A stretch of 64,000 nt of DNA from an uncultured Bacilli bacterium (GCA_934120635.1 CAKOUR010000003.1:35830-99829); one strand, 5' to 3'. Positions 16,475 to 25,616 are shown, counted from the first letter of the stretch. The notes: generated by a model from the sequence alone, not told the origin. A program made the numbers and translations.

Positions 16475-17155
16475 TTATAAGGGTTTACAAAGGTTATTTT
16501 TTAACTTTTTTAGTATTTTTTTCTCATTTCTAGAGATTTGAACTTGATTTGTACCAAAAAATTTAGCTATTTCGCTTTGGGTTTTATCTTCAAAGTATCT
16601 TAAATTGATTAATTCATATTCTTCATTTGTTAATGATTTTAACCCTTCTTGTAAAGAAATGTTTTCAATATATTGTTCGCTATCTGAATAATGATCAGCG
16701 ATTTTATCTAATAAGGTTAATTTTTTACCATCTTCCATAATTACTTCATCGAGACTTTTAACATTGTTTTGGCATTTGATAACATCGTTAATTATAGTTT
16801 CTTCTATTTCTAAGAAAAAAGAAAGCTCTTTAGTAGTTGGTTCTTTCATTAATTTTTGTGTCAATAAAGTTCTAGCTTCCAAGATTTTTTTATATAAACT
16901 ATAATAATCTCTTGATACTTTAATAAGGTTTGACTTTTTAACATATGCTAATACTTCTCCTAAAATATATTTATACATATAAGTAGTTAATTTTACATTT
17001 TTATTTTTATCAAAACTTTTATATGCTTTCATTATGCCAATTATACTTACTTGATATAAATCATCGAATTCATAATATTTGGTATATTTATTAATGATAG
17101 AACAGATTAATCCTTTATTTTCTTTAATTAAATTAAGTAATATTGTATCATTCAT
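16475..17155 (-). CDS. sigF: Sporulation sigma factor SigF-like
   Basis: 226 residues. Sigma-70 family of the SigB/F/G type: region 2 (about residues 25-70) with YEFDDLYQVSIIGIMKAYKSFD, region 3 with KVSRDYYSLYKK, and region 4 with LINLRYFEDKTQSEIAKFFG followed by NQVQISRNEKKILKKL. Its place upstream of spoVA and downstream of a STAS protein identifies it as sigF by synteny. SigF is the first forespore-specific sigma factor. It is more divergent than usual: region 2 has MYKYILGEVLAYVKKSN where family members have VPMIIGEIxRxxRDD. The expected spoIIAB gene between the STAS gene and sigF is absent. Confidence 0.88.
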   Translation of the reverse strand: MNDTILLNLIKENKGLICSIINKYTKYYEFDDLYQVSIIGIMKAYKSFDKNKNVKLTTYMYKYILGEVLAYVKKSNLIKVSRDYYSLYKKILEARTLLTQKLMKEPTTKELSFFLEIEETIINDVIKCQNNVKSLDEVIMEDGKKLTLLDKIADHYSDSEQYIENISLQEGLKSLTNEEYELINLRYFEDKTQSEIAKFFGTNQVQISRNEKKILKKLKNNLCKPL

Positions 17156-17191
17156 AAAAACCCTTCTTGCTATTATCTAGATATTCCTTTT

Positions 17192-17497
17192 CTAAAGATA
17201 AGAAAATACGTCTAATTCTGTCTCAAGATTTGGAAGAAAATTTTGAAATAATCTACTTTTCTTTTGATCATAGATAATGAATAATTTTTTCTCTTTTCTA
17301 GTTTCTTTAAAATTAGTTATTTCTTTTATTTGATTTACTGAAATTGAATCTAATTTTTTTAGGTTAAATACTATTTTTTTAATTCCTAATTCGTCAATTA
17401 TATTTAATATTTCTTTTATTTTTCTTTCATTATCGTTCCTCCCTATTATTCTTACAAAAAATACTCCTTTTCGATATTCTGTACTAATTTTTAACAT
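17192..17497 (-). CDS. spoIIAA: SpoIIAA-like STAS protein (anti-anti-sigma factor)
   Basis: About 101 residues forming a STAS fold: LKISTEYRKGVFFVRIIGRND, then GIKKIVFNLKKLDSISVNQI. In SpoIIAA the equivalent motif is N-L-x-x-V-x-F-M-D-S-S-G-L-G, with a Ser phosphorylated by SpoIIAB; here DSIS keeps one aligned Ser but lacks the following Gly. The start is taken at the ATG at 17497, with GGGTGA 6 nt upstream; the in-frame GTG at 17506 lies inside that Shine-Dalgarno. The 36-bp gap to sigF is too small for spoIIAB. The name rests on position and weak motif similarity. Confidence 0.6.
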   Translation of the reverse strand: MLKISTEYRKGVFFVRIIGRNDNERKIKEILNIIDELGIKKIVFNLKKLDSISVNQIKEITNFKETRKEKKLFIIYDQKKSRLFQNFLPNLETELDVFSYL

Positions 17498-17663
17498 GTA
17501 ATTCACCCTTTGCTATTTTAATTTATCATATAAATATTGTTGAAGAAAGTAATTCGACAATACTAGTTATTTTTTTTAATATCTATTATTTGACAAATAA
17601 TTCTCTTCTAATTATATTATTCTTTGTTGATATAGAAAAATCCTTCTTTTTTTAATAAATATG

Positions 17664-17690
17664 AAAAAAGAAGTAACGATAATTACTTCT
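17664..17690 (-). terminator. Terminator after holA
   Basis: On the minus strand AGAAGTAA/TTACTTCT form a perfect 8-bp stem with a 6-nt loop, then TTTTTTC. Confidence 0.8.
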
Positions 17691-17698
17691 AATGAAAT

Positions 17699-18631
17699 TT
17701 ATTGTAGAATAAATAATTTTAGGGCTAAGTTTTTGTCCATTATTCCTAATTTTATGTCGTGGTCAATTTTGGCTAATTTTTTAATGTTTTCTAAGATCAT
17801 ACTTTCAGAATAAGAATAGATTTTTTTAATGCTATATTTTACTCTGTATGGGTTTACTTCTAAAATTTTTGCAATTTCTGTTTCTGATTTATTTTTGTTT
17901 AATAATCTTTTTACTTGAAATAAAAAATGAAATTGATTAGCTAATAAAAGAATTATTTGTATTTCATCATAGTTGACATTTAGAAAACTTTCTAGTAAAT
18001 CTAATGCTTTTTTAGTATTTTTTAAGATAATAGCATCAGTTAGAGAAAATATTTCTTCTTCTAGTGTTTTTGTTGTTGTTTTTGTAATATCTTCGTTGGT
18101 AATTTTTTTTGTTTTTAATGTATACATTTTTAATTTATCTAGTTCATTATCAATATTATTTAAATTTGTTCCTACTCTTTCTAGAAAAAAGTTTATGTCA
18201 TCTATTTTATAATTATCTTCTTTTAATTTATCATTAATATATTTTGTTAAAAATGATTTATCTGCTTTATTTGCTTCTATTACTTTGTGACTTGCTAATA
18301 ATTTATTTATTTTTTTTCTAGAATCTAATTTTTCAGCATTACAGATAAAAATTAAATAACTATCAGAATTATAATGTTCTATATAGTGTTCTAATTTTTC
18401 TAGATTGTCGATTGTTTTATTGGCTCCTAAGAAGAAGCTGTCTTCTAAAATGATGATTTTTTTCTTATTAAATAGATCTACAGTTGATGCATCTTCTACT
18501 ACATCTTCTATTAATGTATTTGACATATCATATTTTATTAAATCTGCATCTTTTAAAGAGTTTATAATTTTTTTTATTTCATTTTTTATTAGGCCTTTAT
18601 TTATTCCGTATATTACATAAAAATTTTCCAT
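17699..18631 (-). CDS. holA: DNA polymerase III delta subunit
   Basis: 310 residues. Subunit of the clamp loader that opens the beta sliding clamp. The N-terminus FYVIYGINKGLIKNEIKKII replaces the usual LxYGxExxLxxxxxxxI, and the chain then follows delta layout: DASTVDLFNKKKIIILED, YLIFICNAEKLDSRKKI, FLERVGTNLNNIDNELDKL (delta consensus: xxxxxGxDLxxxxxELEKL) and the C-terminal helical domain LLLANQFHFLFQVKRLL. It starts 1 bp from the stop of the preceding membrane protein gene, so the two are co-transcribed. Confidence 0.9.
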   Translation of the reverse strand: MENFYVIYGINKGLIKNEIKKIINSLKDADLIKYDMSNTLIEDVVEDASTVDLFNKKKIIILEDSFFLGANKTIDNLEKLEHYIEHYNSDSYLIFICNAEKLDSRKKINKLLASHKVIEANKADKSFLTKYINDKLKEDNYKIDDINFFLERVGTNLNNIDNELDKLKMYTLKTKKITNEDITKTTTKTLEEEIFSLTDAIILKNTKKALDLLESFLNVNYDEIQIILLLANQFHFLFQVKRLLNKNKSETEIAKILEVNPYRVKYSIKKIYSYSESMILENIKKLAKIDHDIKLGIMDKNLALKLFILQ

Positions 18632-18632
18632 A

Positions 18633-19529
18633 TTATTGTCCTAATCTTTCTTGACATGAGTAGCCATCTGCTTTCTCTCTTGATAATGCTTCTTCGTAAT
18701 TTGTTGGCTTGTTATAGCTGGAATCTACTATTGTTTTTAAATTTGTTTTAAATATATTATTTTCTTCATCTTGAGAAAATGAACTATTTTTTTCATCTTC
18801 TTCTATATATTTGTTAAAAGTTCCGTTTTGGATAAAATCTTGGTAAGAGTCTTTAGATGAAAATTGGTATTCTTTTGTTCTTTCAATATATTCTAGGTTT
18901 TCTTGGAGAGAAAAATGATAAGTATTTTCTTCTTTTATTTTTGCATCTAGAGTATTGCTTTGATATTCTTTAGTACAAATAAATGTTTTAATGCTATCTT
19001 TTACTTCAGTTGTCTTATCGTTATTTTTTGTCATGAAGAAATAAATACTTCCGCCTATTAAAATAATTAATAAAAGAAAAGTTATTTTGTGAAAAATTTT
19101 TTTCTTAGGCTTTATACTTTGGTTTTCTATTTCTTCCTTTTTGGGTTTAGGTATAGTTAAATTAATTAAGCTTTTTAAAACATCTTCTTTTACTTCTATT
19201 TTATTTGAACCAATAATTTCTATTTCTTCAATTGAGTCTAAAGAAATAAATTCAAAATCTTTAGTTGGTTCTTGGTTTATTATTTTGAAGATATATTCTT
19301 TAACTATTTCTTCTTCTTCTTTTTTTGTGGTTGCTAATGATAGTATTGAATTATTCTTGATATAACTACTTCCATAAGAAATATAATTATATGTTGGATT
19401 TGGATCTGAATAAATGATATATAGATTATTGTTCTTAGTATATTTAAAAACTCCGTATACATTAACATATCTATCGGTTGCTCCAAAAGTTAAATTATAT
19501 TCTACTACTTTTAATACTTTTCCGTTCAT
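18633..19529 (-). CDS. Single-pass membrane protein, unknown
   Basis: 298 residues. The N-terminal 125 residues look like a cytoplasmic beta-rich domain, followed by a Lys/Pro-rich stretch, one membrane segment (about residues 148-166, FLLLIILIGGSIYFF) and a charged C-terminal domain of about 130 residues containing two Cys (FICTKEYQ and GYSCQERLG), consistent with an exposed disulfide domain. No family recognised. It immediately precedes holA in one transcript. Confidence 0.65.
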   Translation of the reverse strand: MNGKVLKVVEYNLTFGATDRYVNVYGVFKYTKNNNLYIIYSDPNPTYNYISYGSSYIKNNSILSLATTKKEEEEIVKEYIFKIINQEPTKDFEFISLDSIEEIEIIGSNKIEVKEDVLKSLINLTIPKPKKEEIENQSIKPKKKIFHKITFLLLIILIGGSIYFFMTKNNDKTTEVKDSIKTFICTKEYQSNTLDAKIKEENTYHFSLQENLEYIERTKEYQFSSKDSYQDFIQNGTFNKYIEEDEKNSSFSQDEENNIFKTNLKTIVDSSYNKPTNYEEALSREKADGYSCQERLGQ

Positions 19530-19559
19530 TTTACACCTTCCATTCTTATGATATTATAG

Positions 19560-19599
19560 CAAAAAAAAGAAGTTCTTACAACTTTTATAAACTTCTTTT
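19560..19599 (-). terminator. Terminator after mutL
   Basis: On the minus strand AAAGAAGTT and AACTTCTTT form the stem, followed by TTTTT. It overlaps the 3' end of mutL. Confidence 0.8.
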
Positions 19600-21378
19600 G
19601 AACATTTTTTCTAATTCATAAATTGTAAATTCGATAATTGTTGGTCTACCATGTGGACAATTAAAAGGGTTGTTACAGTTTCTTAATTGAGAGATAATAC
19701 TTTCCATATCTTCTCTTGTTATTCTAGTATTTGCTTTTATACTTGCTTTACATGCTATAGTAGCGGCTAAGTGATCTCTAAATTTAGCTAAATCAAAGTG
19801 ATTTTCTTCTTTAATAATTTGTTCCATAATATTTTTTAATATTCCCTCTGTATTATTTTTAGGAAACCATGTAGGATGAGAAGTAACTCGAAATGAACTT
19901 GTGCCAAACTCTTCTATTTCGATATTTAATTCTTCTAAGATATGAATATTTTTTTTGATTATTAAAAATTCGTTCATGGGTAATTCTATTACAATAGGAA
20001 TTAGTGTATTGATGGAATTTTTACTTGGATGAGAAAGTAAATAGGAATATTTTTCATAGTTAATTCGTTCTTGAGCCGCGTGTTGATCTATTAAATATAC
20101 TCCTTTTTCATTTTCACAGATAATATAAGTTCCTAATGCTAATCCAATGGGATATAATTCAGGAAGTTTATCTTTATCTGATTGGACTTCTTCTATATAA
20201 GTATTATTTTCTACATTAGTTAATTCTTCTAATTCTTCATTTTCTATTTCTTTAAAGTTAATAAGATTAGATAGTCTATTTTTGTAATCATCATCTATGT
20301 TATCTTCTTTTACTAAATTTCTTTCCAAGTTTAGAGATAAATTTTGATATTTTGAAGGGCTTTCTTCTTTTGCTGTTTCTATTTTTGGGATAAGTAATTT
20401 TCTTTGAATAGTTGTAATAATCATATTGTGAATTAATTCTTTTAAGTCTTCGAAGTTTCCGAATTTGATATCTAATTTAGAAGGATGGACATTTACATCA
20501 ATTAAAGATGGATCTGTTTTAATGATTAAGACTGTTATAGGATATCTGGTATCTTCTTTGAAACTGCTGTAAGAATCATTTATTGTTTTATTTAAGGCGG
20601 CGTTTTTAATTACTCGGCCATTTACAATAGTTGTCATATAATTTCTACTAGCACGATTAATTTCTGGCATAGAGATATATCCTTCTATACTGTAATCTTC
20701 GTTTGCTGCTTTAATAGAGAGCATTTTTTTTGTAATGTCTAATCCATAAATTGCTTTAATTACTTTTAGTAAATTTCCTGATCCATCTGTATTTAATAGT
20801 TCTTTTTCATCATTGATTAATAAAAATTTTACTTTATTGTAAGATAAGGCCATTTTGTTTACATAATCCGTGATTGCAGCTAGTTCTGAGTAAATACTTG
20901 ATAAATGTTTTAATCTTGCTGGTGTGTTATAAAATAAGTTACTTACTGTAATACTAGTTCCTGTTCTTTCTTCAGCTTTAGTATTTTCTAAAAGTTGTCC
21001 ACCTTTAATGTGAATTAGTGTTCCTTGTTCATCTTGACAAGTTTTTAATATTACTTCACTAACTGAAGCGATTGATGGTAAGGCTTCACCTCTAAATCCT
21101 AATGATGAGATATGAAATAGGTCATCTGCATCATATAATTTGCTTGTAGCGTGTCGTTGGAAGGCTAGTAAGGCATCTGTACTACTCATTCCTATTCCAT
21201 TATCAATTATCTTAATTTCACGAATTCCAGCTTCTTTTAATTCTATTTTAATTTCCGTTGCTTTAGCATCAATGGCATTTTCTACTAATTCTTTTACGAT
21301 AGAAACACATTTTTCTACTACTTCTCCTGCTGCTATTTTATTTGCAAGGAGTTCAGACATTACTTTTATTTTATTCAA
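19585..21378 (-). CDS. mutL: DNA mismatch repair protein MutL
   Basis: 597 residues. N-terminal GHKL ATPase: KELVENAIDA, IIDNGIGM, LGFRGEALPSIASV and TSITVSNLFYNTPARLK. The C-terminal domain has the endonuclease motif DQHAAQERINYE, which exactly fits DQHAx2Ex4E, and the CPHGRPT zinc-site motif. It is therefore expected to be a nicking MutL of the type found in bacteria that lack MutH. mutS is not adjacent. Confidence 0.97.
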   Translation of the reverse strand: MNKIKVMSELLANKIAAGEVVEKCVSIVKELVENAIDAKATEIKIELKEAGIREIKIIDNGIGMSSTDALLAFQRHATSKLYDADDLFHISSLGFRGEALPSIASVSEVILKTCQDEQGTLIHIKGGQLLENTKAEERTGTSITVSNLFYNTPARLKHLSSIYSELAAITDYVNKMALSYNKVKFLLINDEKELLNTDGSGNLLKVIKAIYGLDITKKMLSIKAANEDYSIEGYISMPEINRASRNYMTTIVNGRVIKNAALNKTINDSYSSFKEDTRYPITVLIIKTDPSLIDVNVHPSKLDIKFGNFEDLKELIHNMIITTIQRKLLIPKIETAKEESPSKYQNLSLNLERNLVKEDNIDDDYKNRLSNLINFKEIENEELEELTNVENNTYIEEVQSDKDKLPELYPIGLALGTYIICENEKGVYLIDQHAAQERINYEKYSYLLSHPSKNSINTLIPIVIELPMNEFLIIKKNIHILEELNIEIEEFGTSSFRVTSHPTWFPKNNTEGILKNIMEQIIKEENHFDLAKFRDHLAATIACKASIKANTRITREDMESIISQLRNCNNPFNCPHGRPTIIEFTIYELEKMFKRSL

Positions 21379-21439
21379 AATACTTCACTCTTTCTTTTTT
21401 TTCTATGTTAATTATATCAAATTAAGGGTTGTTTCTCAA

Positions 21440-21483
21440 GAAAAAAGACAAGTAATTTTAACTGTATTACTTATCTTTTTCAA
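21440..21483 (-). terminator. Terminator after the SPFH gene
   Basis: On the minus strand AAAAAGATAAGTAAT pairs with ATTACTTGTCTTTTT (one wobble), then TTTTTTCTT. The 5' arm overlaps the last codons of the SPFH gene. Confidence 0.8.
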
Positions 21484-22369
21484 CTTTTTCTGTTTTTAAA
21501 CTTTCACTTAGGGTTACTCCTAATGAAGCAATATTTTGTAAATCTGATGGAATAATAATTTTAGTTGCTTTTCCATCTGCTACTTTTCCTAATGCATCTA
21601 AACTTTTTAGTGCAATTACTGATTTATCAGCTTTTGCTTCTTTTAGTAATTTTATTCCTTCTGCTTCTGCTTGTCTTAATTTTAATAGAGCTTCTGCTTC
21701 TCCTTCAGCCATTTTGATTTTTGATTGTTTATTTGCTTCTGCTCTTAATATTGCACTTTCTTTTTCTCCTTCTGCAATTAGGACACTAGACTTTTTCTCT
21801 CCTTCTGCTTGAAGAATTTTTTCTCTTCTTTCTCTTTCTGCACGCATTTGTTTTTCCATGGCTTCTTGGATATCTCTTGGTGGTATAATATTTTTTACTT
21901 CTACACGATTAACTTTAATTCCCCATGGATCAGTTGCTTCATCTAAGATTGCTCTCATCTTTGTATTAATAATATCTCTTGATGTTAGGGTTTGATCTAA
22001 TTCTAGTTCTCCAATTAGATTTCTAAGTGTTGTTGCTGTTAGATTTTCAATTGCACTAATTGGATTTTCTACTCCATAAGTATATAATTTTGCATCAGTA
22101 ATTTGAAAATAAACTACTGTATCAATTTGCATAGTTACATTATCTTTAGTAATTACTGGTTGTGGTGCAAAATCTTTTACGATTTCTTTTAATGTTACTG
22201 CTCCTGCTACTCTGTCAATAAAGGGAATTAGAAAGTGTAATCCATTTCCCCATGTTTGGTAATAAGAACCAATTCTTTCTACAACATAACTTTTTGCTTG
22301 TGGAACAATTTTTATACAAGGTATGATAAAAATAGCAACAAGCACTAATATAATAATAAATATAGACAT
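21467..22369 (-). CDS. SPFH/Band 7 (stomatin-like) membrane protein
   Basis: 300 residues: N-terminal membrane anchor (about 2-20), then a Band 7 domain with VPQAKSYVVERIGSYYQTW, GLHFLIPFIDRVA and RVEVKNIIPPRDIQEAMEKQ, and an Ala/Glu-rich coiled coil (about 175-260) typical of QmcA/slipin proteins. These form oligomeric cages in membrane microdomains and are usually paired with an NfeD protein, as here (4 bp apart). The precise cargo is unknown. Confidence 0.93.
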   Translation of the reverse strand: MSIFIIILVLVAIFIIPCIKIVPQAKSYVVERIGSYYQTWGNGLHFLIPFIDRVAGAVTLKEIVKDFAPQPVITKDNVTMQIDTVVYFQITDAKLYTYGVENPISAIENLTATTLRNLIGELELDQTLTSRDIINTKMRAILDEATDPWGIKVNRVEVKNIIPPRDIQEAMEKQMRAERERREKILQAEGEKKSSVLIAEGEKESAILRAEANKQSKIKMAEGEAEALLKLRQAEAEGIKLLKEAKADKSVIALKSLDALGKVADGKATKIIIPSDLQNIASLGVTLSESLKTEKVEKDK

Positions 22370-22373
22370 CTTT

Positions 22374-22793
22374 TTACTCCTCCCACTCTTCTACCTCTAA
22401 TTTAACCCCTTTAATTTTAAGTACTTTTACTGTACTTCCTTTTGGTAAGTTTTTATTGGAGATAGCAGACCATCTTTTCCCATCTACTTTTACTTCTCCA
22501 ATATCCATTTTTTTGATTTCTTCAGTTACTATTCCTTTCATTCCAATAATTCTATCTAAATTGGTTTTTTCTTTGTTTTTTAATAATCTCTTTTCCATAT
22601 TTTTTTTGGTTAATATCATTAAGATAACTCCTCCTATGACAAAGATACCAAATTGAAGAACAAAATTATCGGTAAAGAATGAAATAATTAAGGAACATAA
22701 TCCACTGATAACAAACCAAATACTTACCAAATTAATTGTTATAGCCTCTAATATTCCTAAAAAAGTAACTAGTACTAACCAAAAATAAAACAT
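22374..22793 (-). CDS. NfeD-like membrane protein, partner of the SPFH protein
   Basis: 139 residues: three membrane segments within the first 70 residues, then an OB-fold NfeD C-terminal domain (GMKGIVTEEIKKMDIGEVKVDGKRW...KGSTVKVLKIKGVKLEVE). It directly precedes the stomatin-like gene in one operon, the standard pairing for this family. Confidence 0.9.
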   Translation of the reverse strand: MFYFWLVLVTFLGILEAITINLVSIWFVISGLCSLIISFFTDNFVLQFGIFVIGGVILMILTKKNMEKRLLKNKEKTNLDRIIGMKGIVTEEIKKMDIGEVKVDGKRWSAISNKNLPKGSTVKVLKIKGVKLEVEEWEE

Positions 22794-22834
22794 ACTTCCC
22801 TCCTAACAATTTTATTTTATCATAAAATTTAATT

Positions 22835-23221
22835 TTAGTTATTAGTTTTTGATAATTTTTTGATTATATTCATATCAATTTCTTTTAATTCTTGTAAAAT
22901 TGCTTGATTGGGAGGAAGGTGTTTAAAATAAATGTCTTTATTTCCATAATAATCTTCAAATTCATTAATATTGTTAATTATTTCCCAATTTGCCTTCTCT
23001 GCTATTCCATTAGCATCATAGATTTGGTTTTGGTAAAGAAAAGCAATATGATTTTTTTGACTGTTGATTACATATTGACCTTCTGGATAATAACTTTTTA
23101 ATACTTTAGCTAATTCTAAGCACCCACCATTTAAAAAATAATATTTTGCTGATACTGGTGATAAATATTGATAGAATTCATCATTAACTAAATCTAGAAT
23201 AAATTTTATAAAATACTCCAT
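22835..23221 (-). CDS. Small papain-like-fold protein, unknown
   Basis: 128 residues. Possible Cys-His-Asp arrangement: LNGGCLELAKVLKSYYP (Cys at a helix start, residue about 34), KNHIAFLYQNQIYDANG (His and Asp on adjacent strands, about 57 and 69). This resembles the transglutaminase/papain-like superfamily found in small hypothetical proteins. No membrane segment or signal peptide. The enzymatic role is inference from the three residues only. Confidence 0.55.
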   Translation of the reverse strand: MEYFIKFILDLVNDEFYQYLSPVSAKYYFLNGGCLELAKVLKSYYPEGQYVINSQKNHIAFLYQNQIYDANGIAEKANWEIINNINEFEDYYGNKDIYFKHLPPNQAILQELKEIDMNIIKKLSKTNN

Positions 23222-23237
23222 AATGCTCCCTTTCTTT

Positions 23238-23939
23238 TTATTTTACGATTGAGCCAATTTTTTCGCCTGTTAAGGCTTTTTTTAAATTTTCTAGTTTATT
23301 AATATTAAAGACTTGAATAGGTAAATTATTTTCTAAGCAAAGTGAAACTGCTGTTAAATCCATTACTTTTAATTTTCTCTTCATTACTTCTAGGTGACTA
23401 ATTTCTTTTATTATTTCGTAGTCATTATATTTTCTTGGATCTTTATCATAAATATAATCTACATTGGTTGCTTTTATTAATATATCTGCCTTTACTTCTG
23501 CTGCTCGAAGAGCGGCTGCTGTATCTGTTGAAAAAAATGGTGAACCTGTTCCTGCACCAAAGATTATTACACGTTTTTTTTCTAAATGTTTTAGGGCACG
23601 TGAACGAACAAATAATTCTGATATTTGCTTCATTTCAATACTAGTTTGTACTCTAGATTCTACTCCTACTTGAAGAAGGGCATCATTTAGAGCAAGGGCA
23701 TTCATGGTAGTTGCTAACATTCCAATATAGTCTGCTGTTACAGAGTCCATTTGATTATTGCTTCTTCCTCTCCAAAAGTTTCCTCCTCCTACTACAATGG
23801 CTAGTTCAATGTTAGTGTCGCTTAGTACTTCTTTGATTATTTCTGCTATTTCTAATAGTTTATGATAATTAATTCCTGTTCCGTTGTCTTTAGCAAGAGA
23901 TTCTCCACTTAATTTTAATAATATTCTTTTATTTTTCAT
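23238..23939 (-). CDS. pyrH: UMP kinase
   Basis: 233 residues. Phosphorylates UMP to UDP; amino-acid kinase fold. Motifs: RILLKLSGESLA, IAVVGGGNFWRG, MLATTMNALAL, ELFVRSRALKHLEKKRVIIFGAGTGSPFFSTDTAAALRA (GTGxPxxTTDTxA), and DLTAVSLCLENNLPIQVFN. frr and tsf, its usual neighbours, are not here; instead it overlaps the yutD-like gene by 11 bp. Confidence 0.97.
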   Translation of the reverse strand: MKNKRILLKLSGESLAKDNGTGINYHKLLEIAEIIKEVLSDTNIELAIVVGGGNFWRGRSNNQMDSVTADYIGMLATTMNALALNDALLQVGVESRVQTSIEMKQISELFVRSRALKHLEKKRVIIFGAGTGSPFFSTDTAAALRAAEVKADILIKATNVDYIYDKDPRKYNDYEIIKEISHLEVMKRKLKVMDLTAVSLCLENNLPIQVFNINKLENLKKALTGEKIGSIVK

Positions 23940-24222
23940 CTTTCTCCTCCAATTTTTTTAAGATAAAGTATTTACAATCTACTGCACAGTTTTCTTTTAG
24001 ATAAGTCTCTAAATTATTATAATTATTTATTGCTTTTACTTTTTTATTTTTTTGATCATAAAAACCTTTTAGTCTAAGTTTGTTATAAGCAATATCTCCT
24101 ACTATGTAATCATATGGTTCAAAATAAGAGGTATATCTTTCTTTAAATATTTCTTCTTGAAAAGCTTCTTTATGATTTTTTATTAATTCATAACTATTTT
24201 TATCAATTATAATTTTTAACAT
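23929..24222 (-). CDS. yutD: YutD family protein (DUF1027)
   Basis: 97 residues with the YutD signature: FQEEIFKERYTSYFEPYDYIVGDIAYNKLRLKGFY and the Cys pair in ENCAVDCKYFILKKL. Conserved in Bacilli with no settled function. It overlaps the downstream pyrH gene. Confidence 0.82.
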   Translation of the reverse strand: MLKIIIDKNSYELIKNHKEAFQEEIFKERYTSYFEPYDYIVGDIAYNKLRLKGFYDQKNKKVKAINNYNNLETYLKENCAVDCKYFILKKLEEKDEK

Positions 24223-24286
24223 TTTATTTCTCCTTTTTAATAAAATATATTTATATTTGGGTGTATTATATCATAATGATGAAAAA

Positions 24287-24312
24287 GAAAATACCCCTAA
24301 AAAGATATTTTC
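24287..24312 (-). terminator. Terminator after the 303-residue membrane protein gene
   Basis: On the minus strand GAAAATA/TATTTTC form a 7-bp stem with a 12-nt loop, followed by TTTTTC. Confidence 0.55.
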
Positions 24313-24318
24313 CTATTT

Positions 24319-25230
24319 TTAAGATACTCCAATACCGTAAGTTATTACAAAATAAGTAATTACCCCACCTACTATAAAAATCATTAAAAATAATAAAATG
24401 ATTTTTAAAATTCCACCTTTTTTATTTAAATCTGAAAAGTCATCATCTACTTGCATAAAATCTTTTTTAGAAAATTCATAAGAACTGGTAAAGAAATCAT
24501 CGTTTACTGGAGCGACAGAAGGCTTTATAATATCAATATCGCTATTATCTTTTATTTGGTTGATTTGTTCTGTTTCTTCTTTAATTGGCTTAGTAACAAT
24601 AGTATTTTCTGTTGGTTTTAAATCAGAAAATAAGTCTAGTGATAAGTCTGAATCTTGTTCTTGGTTATTCTCTTCTAGAGATAAGTTTTGATATTTTAAC
24701 TCTCTAGTCATAGATAAATCATTTTCTATTTTTTTAAATTGTTCTTCTGGTTGTTGTTCTTCTTTAGTATTTAAATTGACAATTTTTTCATCATTTTGGT
24801 AACTTTGATAGTTTTTGCTAGCTTTTTTTAATTCTTCTAAAGATAATTCTGTACTTTGAAGAGTATTTAAAATTTGTTTATTAACTTTAGGTATTGATTG
24901 GGTAGTTTCTTTTAATTTATCATTTTCATATTTGGCTTTTTCTAAAATTTTATTAATATCATAAACTTTTTGTTCATCAATATTTCTTTTTCTTTGTTCT
25001 AAAATATTTAGATTTTCTTTAATTGTATTACTTTTGGATTTTTGTCCTGATAATACTAATTCTTTTAATTTTGCCATATCTATTTCATCTGTATTATCTT
25101 CTAATGGTAAATTTTCTAGGTCATTATATTTTCCGTAAACTTCTTTATATAATCTTTTATTTCTACTACTTCTTGTGGAAGTGCTGTTGATGTTGTTTTC
25201 AGTGTAGTATCTATTGCTTCTACTATCCAT
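24319..25230 (-). CDS. Tail-anchored acidic protein, unknown
   Basis: 303 residues, mostly charged and disordered or coiled (Glu/Asn/Gln/Lys-rich), with one membrane segment at the extreme C-terminus (about residues 277-299, IILLFLMIFIVGGVITYFVITYG). The layout, a long cytoplasmic domain and a C-terminal anchor, suggests a tail-anchored scaffold, for instance in division or envelope work. No family recognised. It is transcribed away from the ferredoxin gene. Confidence 0.65.
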   Translation of the reverse strand: MDSRSNRYYTENNINSTSTRSSRNKRLYKEVYGKYNDLENLPLEDNTDEIDMAKLKELVLSGQKSKSNTIKENLNILEQRKRNIDEQKVYDINKILEKAKYENDKLKETTQSIPKVNKQILNTLQSTELSLEELKKASKNYQSYQNDEKIVNLNTKEEQQPEEQFKKIENDLSMTRELKYQNLSLEENNQEQDSDLSLDLFSDLKPTENTIVTKPIKEETEQINQIKDNSDIDIIKPSVAPVNDDFFTSSYEFSKKDFMQVDDDFSDLNKKGGILKIILLFLMIFIVGGVITYFVITYGIGVS

Positions 25231-25290
25231 ATTGCCACCTCTTACTCTTCTTTATCATATCATACTTTTAATAAAATTAAAATATTTTTA

Positions 25291-25319
25291 TTGCTTTTTC
25301 TAAAATTAATTGCTATGAT
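25291..25319 (+). promoter_or_regulatory. Sigma-A promoter of the ferredoxin gene
   Basis: TTGCTT (25291-25296), 17 bp, TGC-TATGAT (25314-25319), immediately upstream of AAAGGAGG. Confidence 0.65.
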
Positions 25320-25343
25320 AAATTAGAAAAGGAGGAAATGAAA

Positions 25344-25547
25344 ATGTGTGTTAAACTTGATAGTGAAAAATGTATTGGTTGTGGAAGTTGTGTTTCTTTA
25401 ACTGATCAAAAAATCTTTGATTTTGATGATGAAGGTAAGGCTTATGTTGTTTCAGAAAATATTGCTGATGAAGATATGGATGCTGTAAAAAGTGCTATTG
25501 ATTATTGTCCAACTTCTGCAATTTATTTTGAATCAGAAAATAAATAA
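25344..25547 (+). CDS. 4Fe-4S ferredoxin
   Basis: 67 residues. One cluster site is visible, CIGCGSC plus a distant CP (YCPTSAI), so it probably carries a single 4Fe-4S cluster, as in Bacillus-type ferredoxins. It acts as a low-potential electron carrier in the anaerobic metabolism seen elsewhere in the window. The start is set at the second ATG (25344, MCVKLD) because AGGAGG is 8 nt upstream of it but only 2 nt upstream of the first. Confidence 0.93.
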   Translation: MCVKLDSEKCIGCGSCVSLTDQKIFDFDDEGKAYVVSENIADEDMDAVKSAIDYCPTSAIYFESENK

Positions 25548-25588
25548 ATGTAAAATACTTATAAAGATTTTTGTTTAGATAATTTTTT

Positions 25589-25616
25589 GAATTGCTTAGT
25601 TCAATTCTTTTTTTTT
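25589..25616 (+). terminator. Ferredoxin terminator
   Basis: GAATTG/CAATTC 6-bp stem, 7-nt loop, followed by nine T. Confidence 0.65.

Noticed and set aside
17507..17663. Sigma-H promoter before the spoIIAA-like gene
   Set aside because: A GTCGAAT -10-like sequence exists, but no AGGA-type -35 lies 12-14 bp upstream.
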